Source: Lactonifactor longoviformis DSM 17459 (GTDB lineage: Bacteria > Bacillota > Clostridia > Lachnospirales > Lachnospiraceae). Taken from it: a stretch of 64,000 nt of DNA. The position numbers were made by a program, and so were the translations under genes. Below the pieces are notes generated by a model. That model ran no database searches, was not told the DNA's origin, and saw only the letters and a program-made list of their open reading frames with translations. The DNA lies in NCBI RefSeq assembly GCF_900129135.1, contig NZ_FQVI01000019.1, positions 26,403-90,402 on the forward strand, in the 5' to 3' direction. Shown here piece by piece: positions 55,681 through 63,770 of this stretch (within the stretch, counting starts at the first letter, position 1; each line of letters opens with the position of its first letter).

Positions 55681-55787
55681 AATATACATAACAACCGTTT
55701 AAAATAGTTCAATACAAAATGAGTATACCGTGTTCAGTTAATCAGTACTTTCGCATCATCTGCTTTGCTTCAGTCCCTGCCCATTCT

Positions 55788-56954
55788 CTATTTCGGAACA
55801 TAGGTCTCATAAGGAGTTTCTCTGTAATTTACTTCAATGCCCTTCTCTTCATAGAATTTATTTGCCACATCGGAGATCAGTTCCGGGGTATCAATCTTGC
55901 CCATATTTTCTTTTGTACAATATTTACCCTCATCCTTATATTCTGCAAATTCATCGCAGTGTTCATAGTAGATATTCAAAAGCTCTTCCTGCACATCCTC
56001 CGGGAAATCCTTGTGGACATACCAGCACAGGTAATCCGCCATAATAGTAACCTCATCATTAAATTTGGCGTCGTACTGCCCTGGCTCCAGAGTCATAACA
56101 CCGGGAAGGAGGGAATGATTCAGTGCATCTTTTGCTTCAAACAGTGCCTTTTCATCCAGAGATACATAATAAACATCATTGCGGGCATATACCTCTGCCA
56201 AAGCTGCCATCTGCGTCCACTCTGTAGCCTCCGCATTGAGTGCCATGCCGCCGGATAATATAGCATCTACCTTGCCGTCTGCAAGAGCAGTGGCGGAATC
56301 TGCAAAGGAAAGATATTCATATTTGGGTTCAATCCCCAGAATCTCAAACATCTTTGTGGGGATATCAACAGCCGGAACATTGGGTTTTGTTCTGAGCGCA
56401 ACTGTCTTGCCGTCCAGATCCTGAAGTGTCTTTATATTCTCATCCAGGGTAAGGAAAACGTTGGATACCAGTCCATATCCAATCAGACAGCGAAGGTCAT
56501 AATTAGGCTCTGTAAAGGGATCTTCTCCCAGGATTGCATCCACGCCAATCATATATCCCATAACGTGTTCTTTATAGTTATCATCTGCTAATACCATGGA
56601 AGCTGTCTGGTCAGGTCCCGGAGATTCCATAGCTGTGGCTTTCAGCCAGGAGCTGTATTTGTTAATTAAATCCGCAAAAGCAACACCGAGAACATAGGTT
56701 GCTCCGCCCTGAGCGTTAGTATAGATCTCAATCTCGTACGGCTCATGGTCAGGGTCAGACTTCCAGCCGCTTCCCGAATCAGCGCTTTTCTCACCGGACT
56801 CATCTTTCGCCTCTTCTTTGTCAGGCTCTGTCTCCCCGGTCTCCGCAGCATTGGAGGCGTCTTCGCTCTTTCCGTCATCCGAACCGCATCCTCCAAGCAT
56901 GGAAACAGCCATAGCGGCTGCCAGTAAGAGTGCTACCAGTTTTTTTCTTTTCAT
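55788..56954 (-). CDS. TAXI-family TRAP solute-binding lipoprotein
   Basis: 388-aa binding protein. Lipobox Cys23 (LGGC), acidic linker, then the TAXI domain: YTNAQGGATYVLGVAFADLINKYS (the family's GGxxG entry), LQDLDGKTVALRTKPNVPAVDIPTKMFEILGI, YEYLSFADSATALADGKVDAILSGG. ATG at 56954 follows GAAAGGAGAAG; the frame continues 43 codons upstream without a site. TAXI proteins bind glutamate or related carboxylates. The region 56955-57276 upstream holds a weak promoter at best and the btuR terminator. Confidence 0.92.
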   Translation of the reverse strand: MKRKKLVALLLAAAMAVSMLGGCGSDDGKSEDASNAAETGETEPDKEEAKDESGEKSADSGSGWKSDPDHEPYEIEIYTNAQGGATYVLGVAFADLINKYSSWLKATAMESPGPDQTASMVLADDNYKEHVMGYMIGVDAILGEDPFTEPNYDLRCLIGYGLVSNVFLTLDENIKTLQDLDGKTVALRTKPNVPAVDIPTKMFEILGIEPKYEYLSFADSATALADGKVDAILSGGMALNAEATEWTQMAALAEVYARNDVYYVSLDEKALFEAKDALNHSLLPGVMTLEPGQYDAKFNDEVTIMADYLCWYVHKDFPEDVQEELLNIYYEHCDEFAEYKDEGKYCTKENMGKIDTPELISDVANKFYEEKGIEVNYRETPYETYVPK

Positions 56955-57229
56955 AAGTACTTCTCCTTTCTTCGATGAAATTTCATCATTTTTACATGGT
57001 CCTGCGCATAGTAGTACTGATTCTTTCATCGTAATGCACAATTTTCTCTCTTCATTTTGTATTTTGTTGTATTTTATAGTCAAATACTAACAAACGTTCT
57101 GAAAATTAACAATTCCAATTTTGGTATCTATTTATTCGTTTTAAGAATACTTCCTGGTTACCCATATCCATTCTATTCTGTATATTTTACTGGAATATTC
57201 TCCCAAATCCCCCCAAAACGGGAAATGGA

Positions 57230-57253
57230 CCTCAGCACCTTTCGGTACTGAGG
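57230..57253 (-). terminator. Hairpin after the BtuR-like gene
   Basis: CCTCAG (57230-57235) and CTGAGG (57248-57253) with inner CC/GG pairs; a weak T-run (CCCGTTTT) follows on the minus strand. Likely terminator. Confidence 0.5.
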
Positions 57254-57276
57254 CCCACATTATCCGGCTTGCGTCT

Positions 57277-57795
57277 CTATTTATTATCGTCTTCCTGCTT
57301 TTTTTTCTCATTTTCTATGCTTTCAAATGTTGTTATCGTATCCACACAATCCTTGATTTCCTCACACATATGATATCCGGTAAGAATCAGACCTGTGTGT
57401 TTGTCCTTGCATTCTATGAGAGTCTTCAATTCCTCTCCCGTTATGATACCATGTTCCACTACTCCCAGAATCTCGTCCAGAATTAATAAGTCACACTCTT
57501 CGGTTACCAGAACCTTCCGCGCAAAATTCAGACCATTCTTGATATTCCAGTCCTCCTCCTGCTTTTCTTCCTCCGTCAGTTCCTGATAATACTTTTCATT
57601 CTTCTCAAAACGGAATACTTTTATCTCTGGCTCAAGGCGTTCCATAAAATTCAGTTCATCCATCGCTCTTCCCTTAAGAAATTGTATGAGAATCACTGAT
57701 TTGCCCTGACCTACAGCCCTGATAGCCTGGCCAATCGCAACCGGCGTCTTGCCCATTCCCAGCCCACAGTATACCTCGACTAAACCTTTTTCCAT
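57277..57795 (-). CDS. Corrinoid adenosyltransferase-like protein (BtuR/CobO family)
   Basis: 172-aa member of the CobA/CobO/BtuR family, which transfers adenosine from ATP to cobalt of a corrinoid. Similarity is clear in GLVEVYCGLGMGKT, AIGQAIRAVGQGKSVILIQFLKG and LLILDEILGVV, with late DxxTxF. The phosphate loop reads GLGMGKTPVA instead of the usual GxGKGKTTAA, so ATP use may be changed. RBS GGAAGAGG. The leader carries a REP-like repeat and no cobalamin riboswitch was recognised. Could supply adenosylcobalamin to corrinoid enzymes elsewhere. Confidence 0.8.
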   Translation of the reverse strand: MEKGLVEVYCGLGMGKTPVAIGQAIRAVGQGKSVILIQFLKGRAMDELNFMERLEPEIKVFRFEKNEKYYQELTEEEKQEEDWNIKNGLNFARKVLVTEECDLLILDEILGVVEHGIITGEELKTLIECKDKHTGLILTGYHMCEEIKDCVDTITTFESIENEKKKQEDDNK

Positions 57796-57809
57796 ATTTT
57801 TACCTCTTC

Positions 57810-57825
57810 CAGACCTGTCCCTACA
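57810..57825 (-). repeat. REP-like 16-mer in btuR-like leader
   Basis: TGTAGGGACAGGTCTG on the minus strand, an exact copy of 41307-41322. Here CAGAC/GTCTG form a small hairpin around GTGTAGGGACAG in the leader. Confidence 0.5.
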
Positions 57826-57906
57826 CGTCTGTTTGAAATCCCGCAGCCGGCCAAAGAGTCTCTTCTATATGATAATATCTGCCAGCTTTCATCAGATAAC
57901 GTGTAT

Positions 57907-57935
57907 ATATTACTACACCTGGTAGAAGATTGCAA
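57907..57935 (-). promoter_or_regulatory. Promoter of the BtuR-like gene
   Basis: -35 TTGCAA (57935-57930), 17-nt spacer, -10 TAATAT (57912-57907). Confidence 0.6.
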
Positions 57936-57958
57936 GATTTGCCAACAATAAATCGGCT

Positions 57959-58585
57959 TTATTCCATATATTCCAGCTTGCTTACGGATACTTCGTAGGC
58001 GATTCTTTTTTCTGTCTCACTCTCTCCAATCTTTTTGATATACTCTCTGCTTTGAATGCGGCCCCATACAAGCACATGACCGCCGACTGTAAATGCCGAG
58101 GCATACCTGGCATTCCTTCCCCAGCAGATACAGGGTATGTAATCTGATTTGCCATAGGGCCGGTTTACTGCCAGAAGCAGGTCAGCAATCTCACGCCCCA
58201 GCGGAGTCTTGCGGTATACCGGCGGCTTACAGATGTAGCCATCCAGAAAAATCTGGTTGGTCTTTATGGAGTCGTCCTCCTCCTCCACAAAACTTAATTC
58301 CCGTACAAATACGGACAGCACAAGGCGGTTCTTTTTCTCCTCGTGACGGTTGTAAGAGCGGAATTGTCCGTGCACCTGGATGTATTCCCCCTCATAGTCC
58401 TGTGTCACATCAATGAGACGCTCCGATATCATCAGCGGAATGCGGTCTTCTGAGTCACTTAACCTTTTCACCATAAGATCCAGCGTATAAAAGCCCTCTC
58501 CGAATACCTGGTGACTAAATGTGAATCCCGATGCGATTCTCCCCATAATGGATACTTGGTTGTTTTCAATAATCTTATCTGCCAT
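57959..58585 (-). CDS. Tandem OB-fold single-stranded DNA-binding-like protein
   Basis: 208-aa protein with two SSB-like OB folds. The second is clearer: NQIFLDGYICKPPVYRKTPLGREIADLLLAVNR...YIPCICWGRNARYASAFTVGGHVLVWGRIQSREY, closely matching the PriB/SSB pattern. The first (NQVSIMGRIASGFTFSHQV...) is weaker. It lacks the acidic SSB tail, so it is not the main replicative SSB. Start after GGAAGGGGAA. Single gene beside typA, divergent. Confidence 0.75.
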   Translation of the reverse strand: MADKIIENNQVSIMGRIASGFTFSHQVFGEGFYTLDLMVKRLSDSEDRIPLMISERLIDVTQDYEGEYIQVHGQFRSYNRHEEKKNRLVLSVFVRELSFVEEEDDSIKTNQIFLDGYICKPPVYRKTPLGREIADLLLAVNRPYGKSDYIPCICWGRNARYASAFTVGGHVLVWGRIQSREYIKKIGESETEKRIAYEVSVSKLEYME

Positions 58586-58685
58586 GAATGATAGTTCCCC
58601 TTCCTCTTTGTGGTATTTTGTCTATATCATATTTATTCTCAGGCAGAACATTTTAGAACTAAAAAAATGAAAAATTTTTGACCTC

Positions 58686-58714
58686 TTGAATGTGACGGTG
58701 TAGTATGCTAAAAT
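58686..58714 (+). promoter_or_regulatory. Promoter of typA
   Basis: -35 TTGAAT (58686-58691), 17-nt spacer, -10 TAAAAT (58709-58714). Confidence 0.6.
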
Positions 58715-58774
58715 TTATAAGTTAAGAATCTATTAGTTGGCTATACTTCTTACTATAGAAGAGAGGATGTAACA

Positions 58775-60598
58775 ATGAAAATAAAAAGAGAAGATGTTAG
58801 GAACGTGGCTATTATTGCACACGTAGATCACGGAAAGACCACTCTGGTTGATGAACTGCTGAAGCAAAGCGGTGTTTTTCGTGAAAATCAGGAAGTACAG
58901 GAAAGGGTCATGGACTCCAATGATATAGAAAGAGAACGTGGAATCACCATTCTGTCCAAAAATACTGCTGTTTATTATAAGGACACAAAAATTAATATTA
59001 TAGATACCCCCGGGCACGCGGACTTCGGCGGCGAGGTTGAGCGTGTGCTGAAAATGGTTAACGGCGTAATTCTGGTGGTTGATGCTTTTGAAGGCGCCAT
59101 GCCCCAGACCAAATTTGTTTTGAAAAAAGCGCTGGAACTGGATCTCCATGTAATTGTATGTATTAATAAAATCGATCGGCCGGAAGCACGTCCTGACGAA
59201 GTAATCGATGAAGTGCTTGAACTTCTCATGGACCTGGATGCCTCGGATGAGCAGCTGGATTGTCCCTTCCTGTATGCTTCTGCCAAAAGAGGGCATGCAG
59301 TCCTGGATCTCAATGACGCGCCTCACAACATGGAGCCGCTCTTTGAGACTATCCTGAAATATATTCCCGCTCCCGAAGGAGACCCGGATGCAGGGACACA
59401 GGTGTTAATCAGCACCATCGATTATAATGAATACGTTGGCCGTATCGGCGTGGGAAAGGTCGACAACGGAATCATCTCAGTAAATCAGGAAGTAGTTATC
59501 GTAAACCACCACGACCCGGACAAAAAGAAAAAGGTCAAGATCAGCAAGCTGTACGAGTTCGACGGGCTAAGCAAGACAGAGGTTTCTTCTGCCTCTGTGG
59601 GATCTATCGTGGCAATATCCGGAATCTCTGATATTCATATCGGGGATACCCTCTGCTCTCCTGACAACCCCGATCCCATTCCTTTTCAGAAGATTTCCGA
59701 GCCTACCATTGCCATGCATTTTATGGTAAATGACAGCCCCCTGGCCGGACAGGAAGGCAAGTATGTAACCTCCCGGCATCTGCGGGAGCGGCTTTTCCGG
59801 GAACTGAATACCGACGTAAGCCTTCGGGTGGAGGATACAGATACTACCGAATGTTTTAAAGTGTCCGGAAGAGGGGAACTGCATCTTTCCGTTCTGATCG
59901 AAAATATGCGCCGGGAGGGATATGAGTTTGCAGTGAGCAAAGCTGAGGTCCTTTACCATACTGACGAACGGGGCAAGCTTCAGGAGCCCATGGAAATCGC
60001 TTATATTGACGTGCCTGAAGAGTTTTCCGGAACGGTAATCCAGAAACTCAGTGAACGGAAGGGAGAACTGCAGGGTATGAGTCTAGCCAGCGATGGTTCC
60101 ACCCGCTTGGAATTCCACATTCCTTCCAGAGGTCTGATTGGATTCCGGGGCGAGTTTATGACTGCCACAAAAGGGAATGGAATCATCAACACTGCGTTTG
60201 ACGGATACGGGCCTTACAAGGGTGATATCCAGTACAGAAAGCAGGGCTCTCTCATTGCTTTTGAATCAGGGGATGCCGTAACTTACGGCCTCTTCTCCGC
60301 TCAGGACAGGGGAACCTTGTTTATCGGACCGGGCGAGAAAGTATATGCCGGCATGGTCATCGGCCAGAACGGCAAAGCAGAGGATATTGAGCTGAACGTA
60401 TGCAAGACAAAGCATCTCACCAATACCCGCTCCTCTTCCGCAGATGAGGCTTTAAAGCTGACTCCGCCGAGGGTTCTTAGTCTGGAGCAGGCCCTGGAAT
60501 TCATAGACAGTGATGAGCTTTTGGAGATAACTCCCGCCAGTCTCAGGATTCGGAAAAAGATACTGGATTCCCGCATGAGGAAGAGAGAAAATCGTTAA
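58775..60598 (+). CDS. typA: Translational GTPase TypA/BipA
   Basis: 607-aa ribosome-associated GTPase acting in ribosome assembly and stress. G1 AHVDHGKTT (residues 15-23), switch region RERGITILSKN, G3 DTPGHADFGGEV, G4 NKID, then domain II, EF-G-like domains (PTIAMHFMVNDSPLAGQEGK, GRGELHLSVLIENMRREG), and the BipA-specific C-terminal domain (RGTLFIGPGEKVYAGMVIGQN, NVCKTKHLTNTRSSSADEALKL). Full length. Preceded by GAGAGGATG at good spacing. Confidence 0.97.
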   Translation: MKIKREDVRNVAIIAHVDHGKTTLVDELLKQSGVFRENQEVQERVMDSNDIERERGITILSKNTAVYYKDTKINIIDTPGHADFGGEVERVLKMVNGVILVVDAFEGAMPQTKFVLKKALELDLHVIVCINKIDRPEARPDEVIDEVLELLMDLDASDEQLDCPFLYASAKRGHAVLDLNDAPHNMEPLFETILKYIPAPEGDPDAGTQVLISTIDYNEYVGRIGVGKVDNGIISVNQEVVIVNHHDPDKKKKVKISKLYEFDGLSKTEVSSASVGSIVAISGISDIHIGDTLCSPDNPDPIPFQKISEPTIAMHFMVNDSPLAGQEGKYVTSRHLRERLFRELNTDVSLRVEDTDTTECFKVSGRGELHLSVLIENMRREGYEFAVSKAEVLYHTDERGKLQEPMEIAYIDVPEEFSGTVIQKLSERKGELQGMSLASDGSTRLEFHIPSRGLIGFRGEFMTATKGNGIINTAFDGYGPYKGDIQYRKQGSLIAFESGDAVTYGLFSAQDRGTLFIGPGEKVYAGMVIGQNGKAEDIELNVCKTKHLTNTRSSSADEALKLTPPRVLSLEQALEFIDSDELLEITPASLRIRKKILDSRMRKRENR

Positions 60599-60699
60599 TT
60601 TTTTATTTATATTTTACAGGATTTTCCAGCACGTACAATTTTCAGATTAAAGTCATGCCTTCTGACACAGACCTGAGAGGCATCGAATATTTTTTGATT

Positions 60700-60746
60700 A
60701 TAAGCGCTGTTTTGGCAATTCATTTGCCCATACAGCGCTTATTTTG
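60700..60746 (+). terminator. Terminator after typA
   Basis: Eleven-base perfect arms, ATAAGCGCTGT (60700-60710) and ACAGCGCTTAT (60732-60742), then TTTT. The rest of the 454-bp gap 60599-61052 holds the adhE promoter and Rex-like operators near its end; 60747-60940 shows no gene. Confidence 0.75.
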
Positions 60747-60943
60747 CGTTAATTTTTCATAAAGATTTCTTAAATTTTTAATTATCACTTTGCATTTTCT
60801 AGTAATTGTATTCCTTTTTCTCGTTTATTATTTAACTTTTCTTCCTTTCAGGTCAATTCTATGTTATACTCAACCTATGAAAATTCAATTCAACAAAAGT
60901 TCAAAAAAGCCTGTTTCTGAAGAATTTTTTCCCAAAAAATGTA

Positions 60944-60972
60944 TTGACTATATTTTAACAATGCGGTATAAT
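60944..60972 (+). promoter_or_regulatory. Promoter of adhE
   Basis: -35 TTGACT (60944-60949), 17-nt spacer, consensus -10 TATAAT (60967-60972). The bases 60944-60961 end in TTAACAA, a Rex half-site, so a second weaker Rex site may overlap the -35. Confidence 0.75.
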
Positions 60973-60983
60973 CCTTTTAACAT

Positions 60984-61001
60984 TTGTTAAAATATTATCA
61001 A
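60984..61001 (+). promoter_or_regulatory. Rex-like operator at the adhE promoter
   Basis: TTGTTAAAATATTATCAA fits the clostridial Rex consensus TTGTTAANNNNTTAACAA with one mismatch. It starts about 5 bases after the predicted start site, where bound Rex would block transcription when NADH is low. Confidence 0.7.
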
Positions 61002-61052
61002 TCATAAGAAGCTTTTTTACCATTTTCTATTCAATTTAAGGAGGATTAACTT

Positions 61053-62345
61053 ATGGCAAAAAAAGAAACAAAGGTTCCAGCTATCGTGGACAGCCCGGAG
61101 ACACTGGCAGCTAAATTAGCCGCAATGAGAGAGGCTCAGAAGGTTTTCGCGACTTTTACTCAGGAACAGGTAGACAATATTTTCCTGGCTGCCTCTATCG
61201 CCGCCAATCAGCAGCGTATCCCATTAGCTAAAATGGCTGTGGAAGAGACAGGTATGGGTGTGGTAGAGGACAAAGTTATCAAAAACCATTATGCCGCTGA
61301 ATATATGTACAATGCCTATAAAAACACAAAAACCTGCGGGGTTATTGATGAAGACCCGGCATACGGAATCAAAAAGATCGCAGAACCGCTGGGACTGGTC
61401 GCCGCGGTTATCCCAACCACCAACCCTACCTCTACTGCCATTTTTAAGACTCTTATCTGTCTGAAAACAAGAAATGCTATTATCATCAGTCCTCATCCCC
61501 GGGCCAAGGCTTGTACCATTGAAGCAGCCAGGGTTGTACTGGAAGCAGCTGTAAAAGCAGGGGCACCGGAAGGTATTATCGGCTGGATCGACGTGCCTTC
61601 TCTGGAGCTTACAAATCAGGTAATGCAGGAAGCTGACTGTATCCTGGCTACCGGAGGCCCCGGCATGGTCAAATCCGCATATTCCTCAGGCAAACCTGCC
61701 ATCGGTGTAGGCCCTGGAAATACCCCCGTCATTATTGACGACTCTGCCGATATTAAGATGGCTGTATATTCTGTCATCCACTCAAAGACCTTTGATAACG
61801 GTATGATCTGTGCTTCGGAACAGTCTGTTACTGTCCTGGCCGGTATCTATGAGGAGGTAAAAAAAGAATTCGCATACAGAGGCTGCTACTTCCTGAAAAA
61901 GGATGAGCTGGACAAAGTACGCAGTATTATCCTGGCTCCATCCGGTACAGTGAATGCTAAGATTGTTGGCCAGAAAGCCGCAACCATTGCTGAGATGGCC
62001 GGAGTTAAGGTTCCCCCTGAGACTAAGATATTAATCGGTGAGGTGGATTCTGTTGATATCTCCGAGCCATTTGCCCATGAAAAATTATCACCGGTGCTTG
62101 CTATGTACAAAGCCAAATCCTTTGACGAAGCGCTTGACAAGGCAGCAAAATTAGTAGCGGACGGAGGTTACGGCCATACATCCTCTCTGTATGTAAACCC
62201 GGCGGAGACCGAAAAGATGGCTAAACATGCGGCTGCCATGAAAACCTGCCGTATCTTGGTAAATACACCTTCCTCCCACGGCGGAATCGGTGATCTTTAT
62301 AACTTTAAGCTGGAGCCATCTCTCACACTGGGCTGCGGTTCCTGA
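61053..62345 (+). CDS. adhE: AdhE, CoA-acylating aldehyde dehydrogenase half (ends at in-frame TGA)
   Basis: 430 aa covering the N-terminal half of bifunctional aldehyde-alcohol dehydrogenase AdhE, which reduces acetyl-CoA to acetaldehyde. Seen: [36 protein letters not shown], catalytic Cys in [12 protein letters not shown] (near residue 250), [19 protein letters not shown] sets the ATG. The frame stops at TGA (62343-62345) in GCGS-stop-GGNSVSENVG, where AdhE proteins normally have Trp (TGG). Beyond the stop the frame stays open and keeps AdhE sequence to 63668. ALDH half is complete in its catalytic residues. Confidence 0.9.
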   Translation: MAKKETKVPAIVDSPETLAAKLAAMREAQKVFATFTQEQVDNIFLAASIAANQQRIPLAKMAVEETGMGVVEDKVIKNHYAAEYMYNAYKNTKTCGVIDEDPAYGIKKIAEPLGLVAAVIPTTNPTSTAIFKTLICLKTRNAIIISPHPRAKACTIEAARVVLEAAVKAGAPEGIIGWIDVPSLELTNQVMQEADCILATGGPGMVKSAYSSGKPAIGVGPGNTPVIIDDSADIKMAVYSVIHSKTFDNGMICASEQSVTVLAGIYEEVKKEFAYRGCYFLKKDELDKVRSIILAPSGTVNAKIVGQKAATIAEMAGVKVPPETKILIGEVDSVDISEPFAHEKLSPVLAMYKAKSFDEALDKAAKLVADGGYGHTSSLYVNPAETEKMAKHAAAMKTCRILVNTPSSHGGIGDLYNFKLEPSLTLGCGS

Positions 62346-62423
62346 GGCGGCAACTCTGTTTCTGAAAACGTCGGAGTGAAGCACCTGATTAATATCAAGA
62401 CCGTTGCAGAGAGGAGAGAAAAT

Positions 62424-63668
62424 ATGCTTTGGTTCAGAACGCCTGATAAGGTTTACTTTAAGAAAGGATGTATGCCCGTAGCTCTGGATGAGCTGAGAGC
62501 AGTGTACGGCAAAAAGAAATGCTTTATTGTAACCGACACCTTCCTTTACAAAAACGGATATACTAAGCCTATCGAGGATAAATTAGACCAGATGGGAATT
62601 CAGCATACCTGTTTCTATGAAGTAGCCCCGGATCCTACTCTTGGCTGCGCTACAAAGGGTGCTGAGGCTATGAGACAGTTTGAGCCGGACTGCATTATTG
62701 CCCTGGGCGGCGGTTCCGCCATGGACGCCGGCAAGATTATGTGGGTGATGTATGAGCATCCGGATGCAGACTTTATGAAGATGGCAATGGACTTCATGGA
62801 TATCCGCAAGAGAGTTTATACCTTCCCGAAGATGGGCGAGAAAGCATTCTTTATCGCGATTCCTACTTCCTCCGGAACAGGCTCAGAGGTGACTCCTTTT
62901 GCCATTATCACTGATGAAAAGACAGGAACCAAATATCCTCTTGCAGATTACGAATTAATGCCTAATATGGCAATCATCGATGCGGATAATATGATGAATC
63001 AGCCGAAAGGCCTGACCGCAGCATCCGGTATAGATGTTATGACACACGCCCTTGAAGCCTATGTTTCCATTATGGCTACCGACTATACAGACGGTCTTGC
63101 CCTGAAGGCTATCAAAAATGTATTTACATATCTGCCGAGAGCCTTTGAGTATGGAGCTGCAGATGTGGAAGCCAGAGTTAAGATGGCAGATGCGGCATGT
63201 CTGGCCGGTATGGCTTTTGCCAATGCCTTCCTTGGAATCAACCACTCCCTGGCTCATAAATTAGGTGCTTTCCATCACCTGCCTCACGGTGTGGCCAATG
63301 CTATTATCCTTACAGAGGTTATGAAGTTCAATGCGGCAGCCGCTCCTACCAAGATGGGTACATTCTCTCAGTACCAGTATCCGCACGCACTGGAGCGATA
63401 TGCGGAAGCAGCCCGTTTTGCAGGAATTGTGGGCAAAGACGATCAGGATACCTTTGACAAATTAATCGCCGCCCTGGAAGAGCTGAAAGAAAAGATAGGC
63501 ATTAAGAAAACCATCAAGGATTACGGAGTTGACGAGAAATATTTCCTGGATACCCTGGACAGAATGGTGGAACAGGCCTTTGATGATCAGTGTACCGGAG
63601 CAAACCCGAGATATCCGTTAATGTCCGAGATTAAAGAGATTTATCTGAAAGCATACTACGGAAAATAA
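62424..63668 (+). CDS. adhE: AdhE, iron alcohol dehydrogenase half (after in-frame TGA)
   Basis: 414 aa from the internal ATG at 62424; same frame as the first half, which ends 78 bases upstream. Fe-ADH features: LGGGSAMDAGKIMWVMYEHP, TSSGTGSEVTPFAIITD, DVMTHALEAYVS, and His residues in NHSLAHKLGAFHHLPHG. AGGAG (62412-62416) lies 7 nt upstream of the ATG, so a separate protein could be made; the site arises from codons of the conserved AERREN segment. GTG at 62376 is an alternative. If read through the TGA, the whole would be 871 aa, normal for AdhE. The linker between halves normally forms spirosomes. Confidence 0.85.
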   Translation: MLWFRTPDKVYFKKGCMPVALDELRAVYGKKKCFIVTDTFLYKNGYTKPIEDKLDQMGIQHTCFYEVAPDPTLGCATKGAEAMRQFEPDCIIALGGGSAMDAGKIMWVMYEHPDADFMKMAMDFMDIRKRVYTFPKMGEKAFFIAIPTSSGTGSEVTPFAIITDEKTGTKYPLADYELMPNMAIIDADNMMNQPKGLTAASGIDVMTHALEAYVSIMATDYTDGLALKAIKNVFTYLPRAFEYGAADVEARVKMADAACLAGMAFANAFLGINHSLAHKLGAFHHLPHGVANAIILTEVMKFNAAAAPTKMGTFSQYQYPHALERYAEAARFAGIVGKDDQDTFDKLIAALEELKEKIGIKKTIKDYGVDEKYFLDTLDRMVEQAFDDQCTGANPRYPLMSEIKEIYLKAYYGK

Positions 63669-63707
63669 GACTTAAGCATAGGGGCTGTGAAAAAAGTCCC
63701 GTAAAAA

Positions 63708-63750
63708 AAGAACGCTTTCAGGTATACAAACCTGGAGGCGTTCTTCTTTT
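63708..63750 (+). terminator. Hairpin at IS left end, likely terminator
   Basis: AAGAACGC (63708-63715) pairs with GCGTTCTT (63738-63745) with inner CAGG/CCTG, followed by CTTTTT. Ends adhE transcription and shields the transposase gene from read-through. Confidence 0.7.
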
Positions 63751-63770
63751 TGTGGTAAAATTAATCTACT

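Noticed and set aside
57796..57906. Cobalamin riboswitch in the btuR-like leader
   Set aside because: Leader is about 110 nt and lacks the B12-box and conserved core; only a small REP hairpin was seen.
58733..59326. 197-codon open frame antisense to typA
   Set aside because: It is the reverse complement of the conserved GTP-binding domain of typA, with no ribosome site or known protein features.
60790..60990. 66-codon plus-strand frame before adhE
   Set aside because: AT-rich sequence overlapping the adhE promoter and operator; no ribosome site.
61053..62345. TGA in adhE as selenocysteine
   Set aside because: The conserved residue is Trp, and no SECIS-like hairpin directly follows; a nonsense change is simpler.
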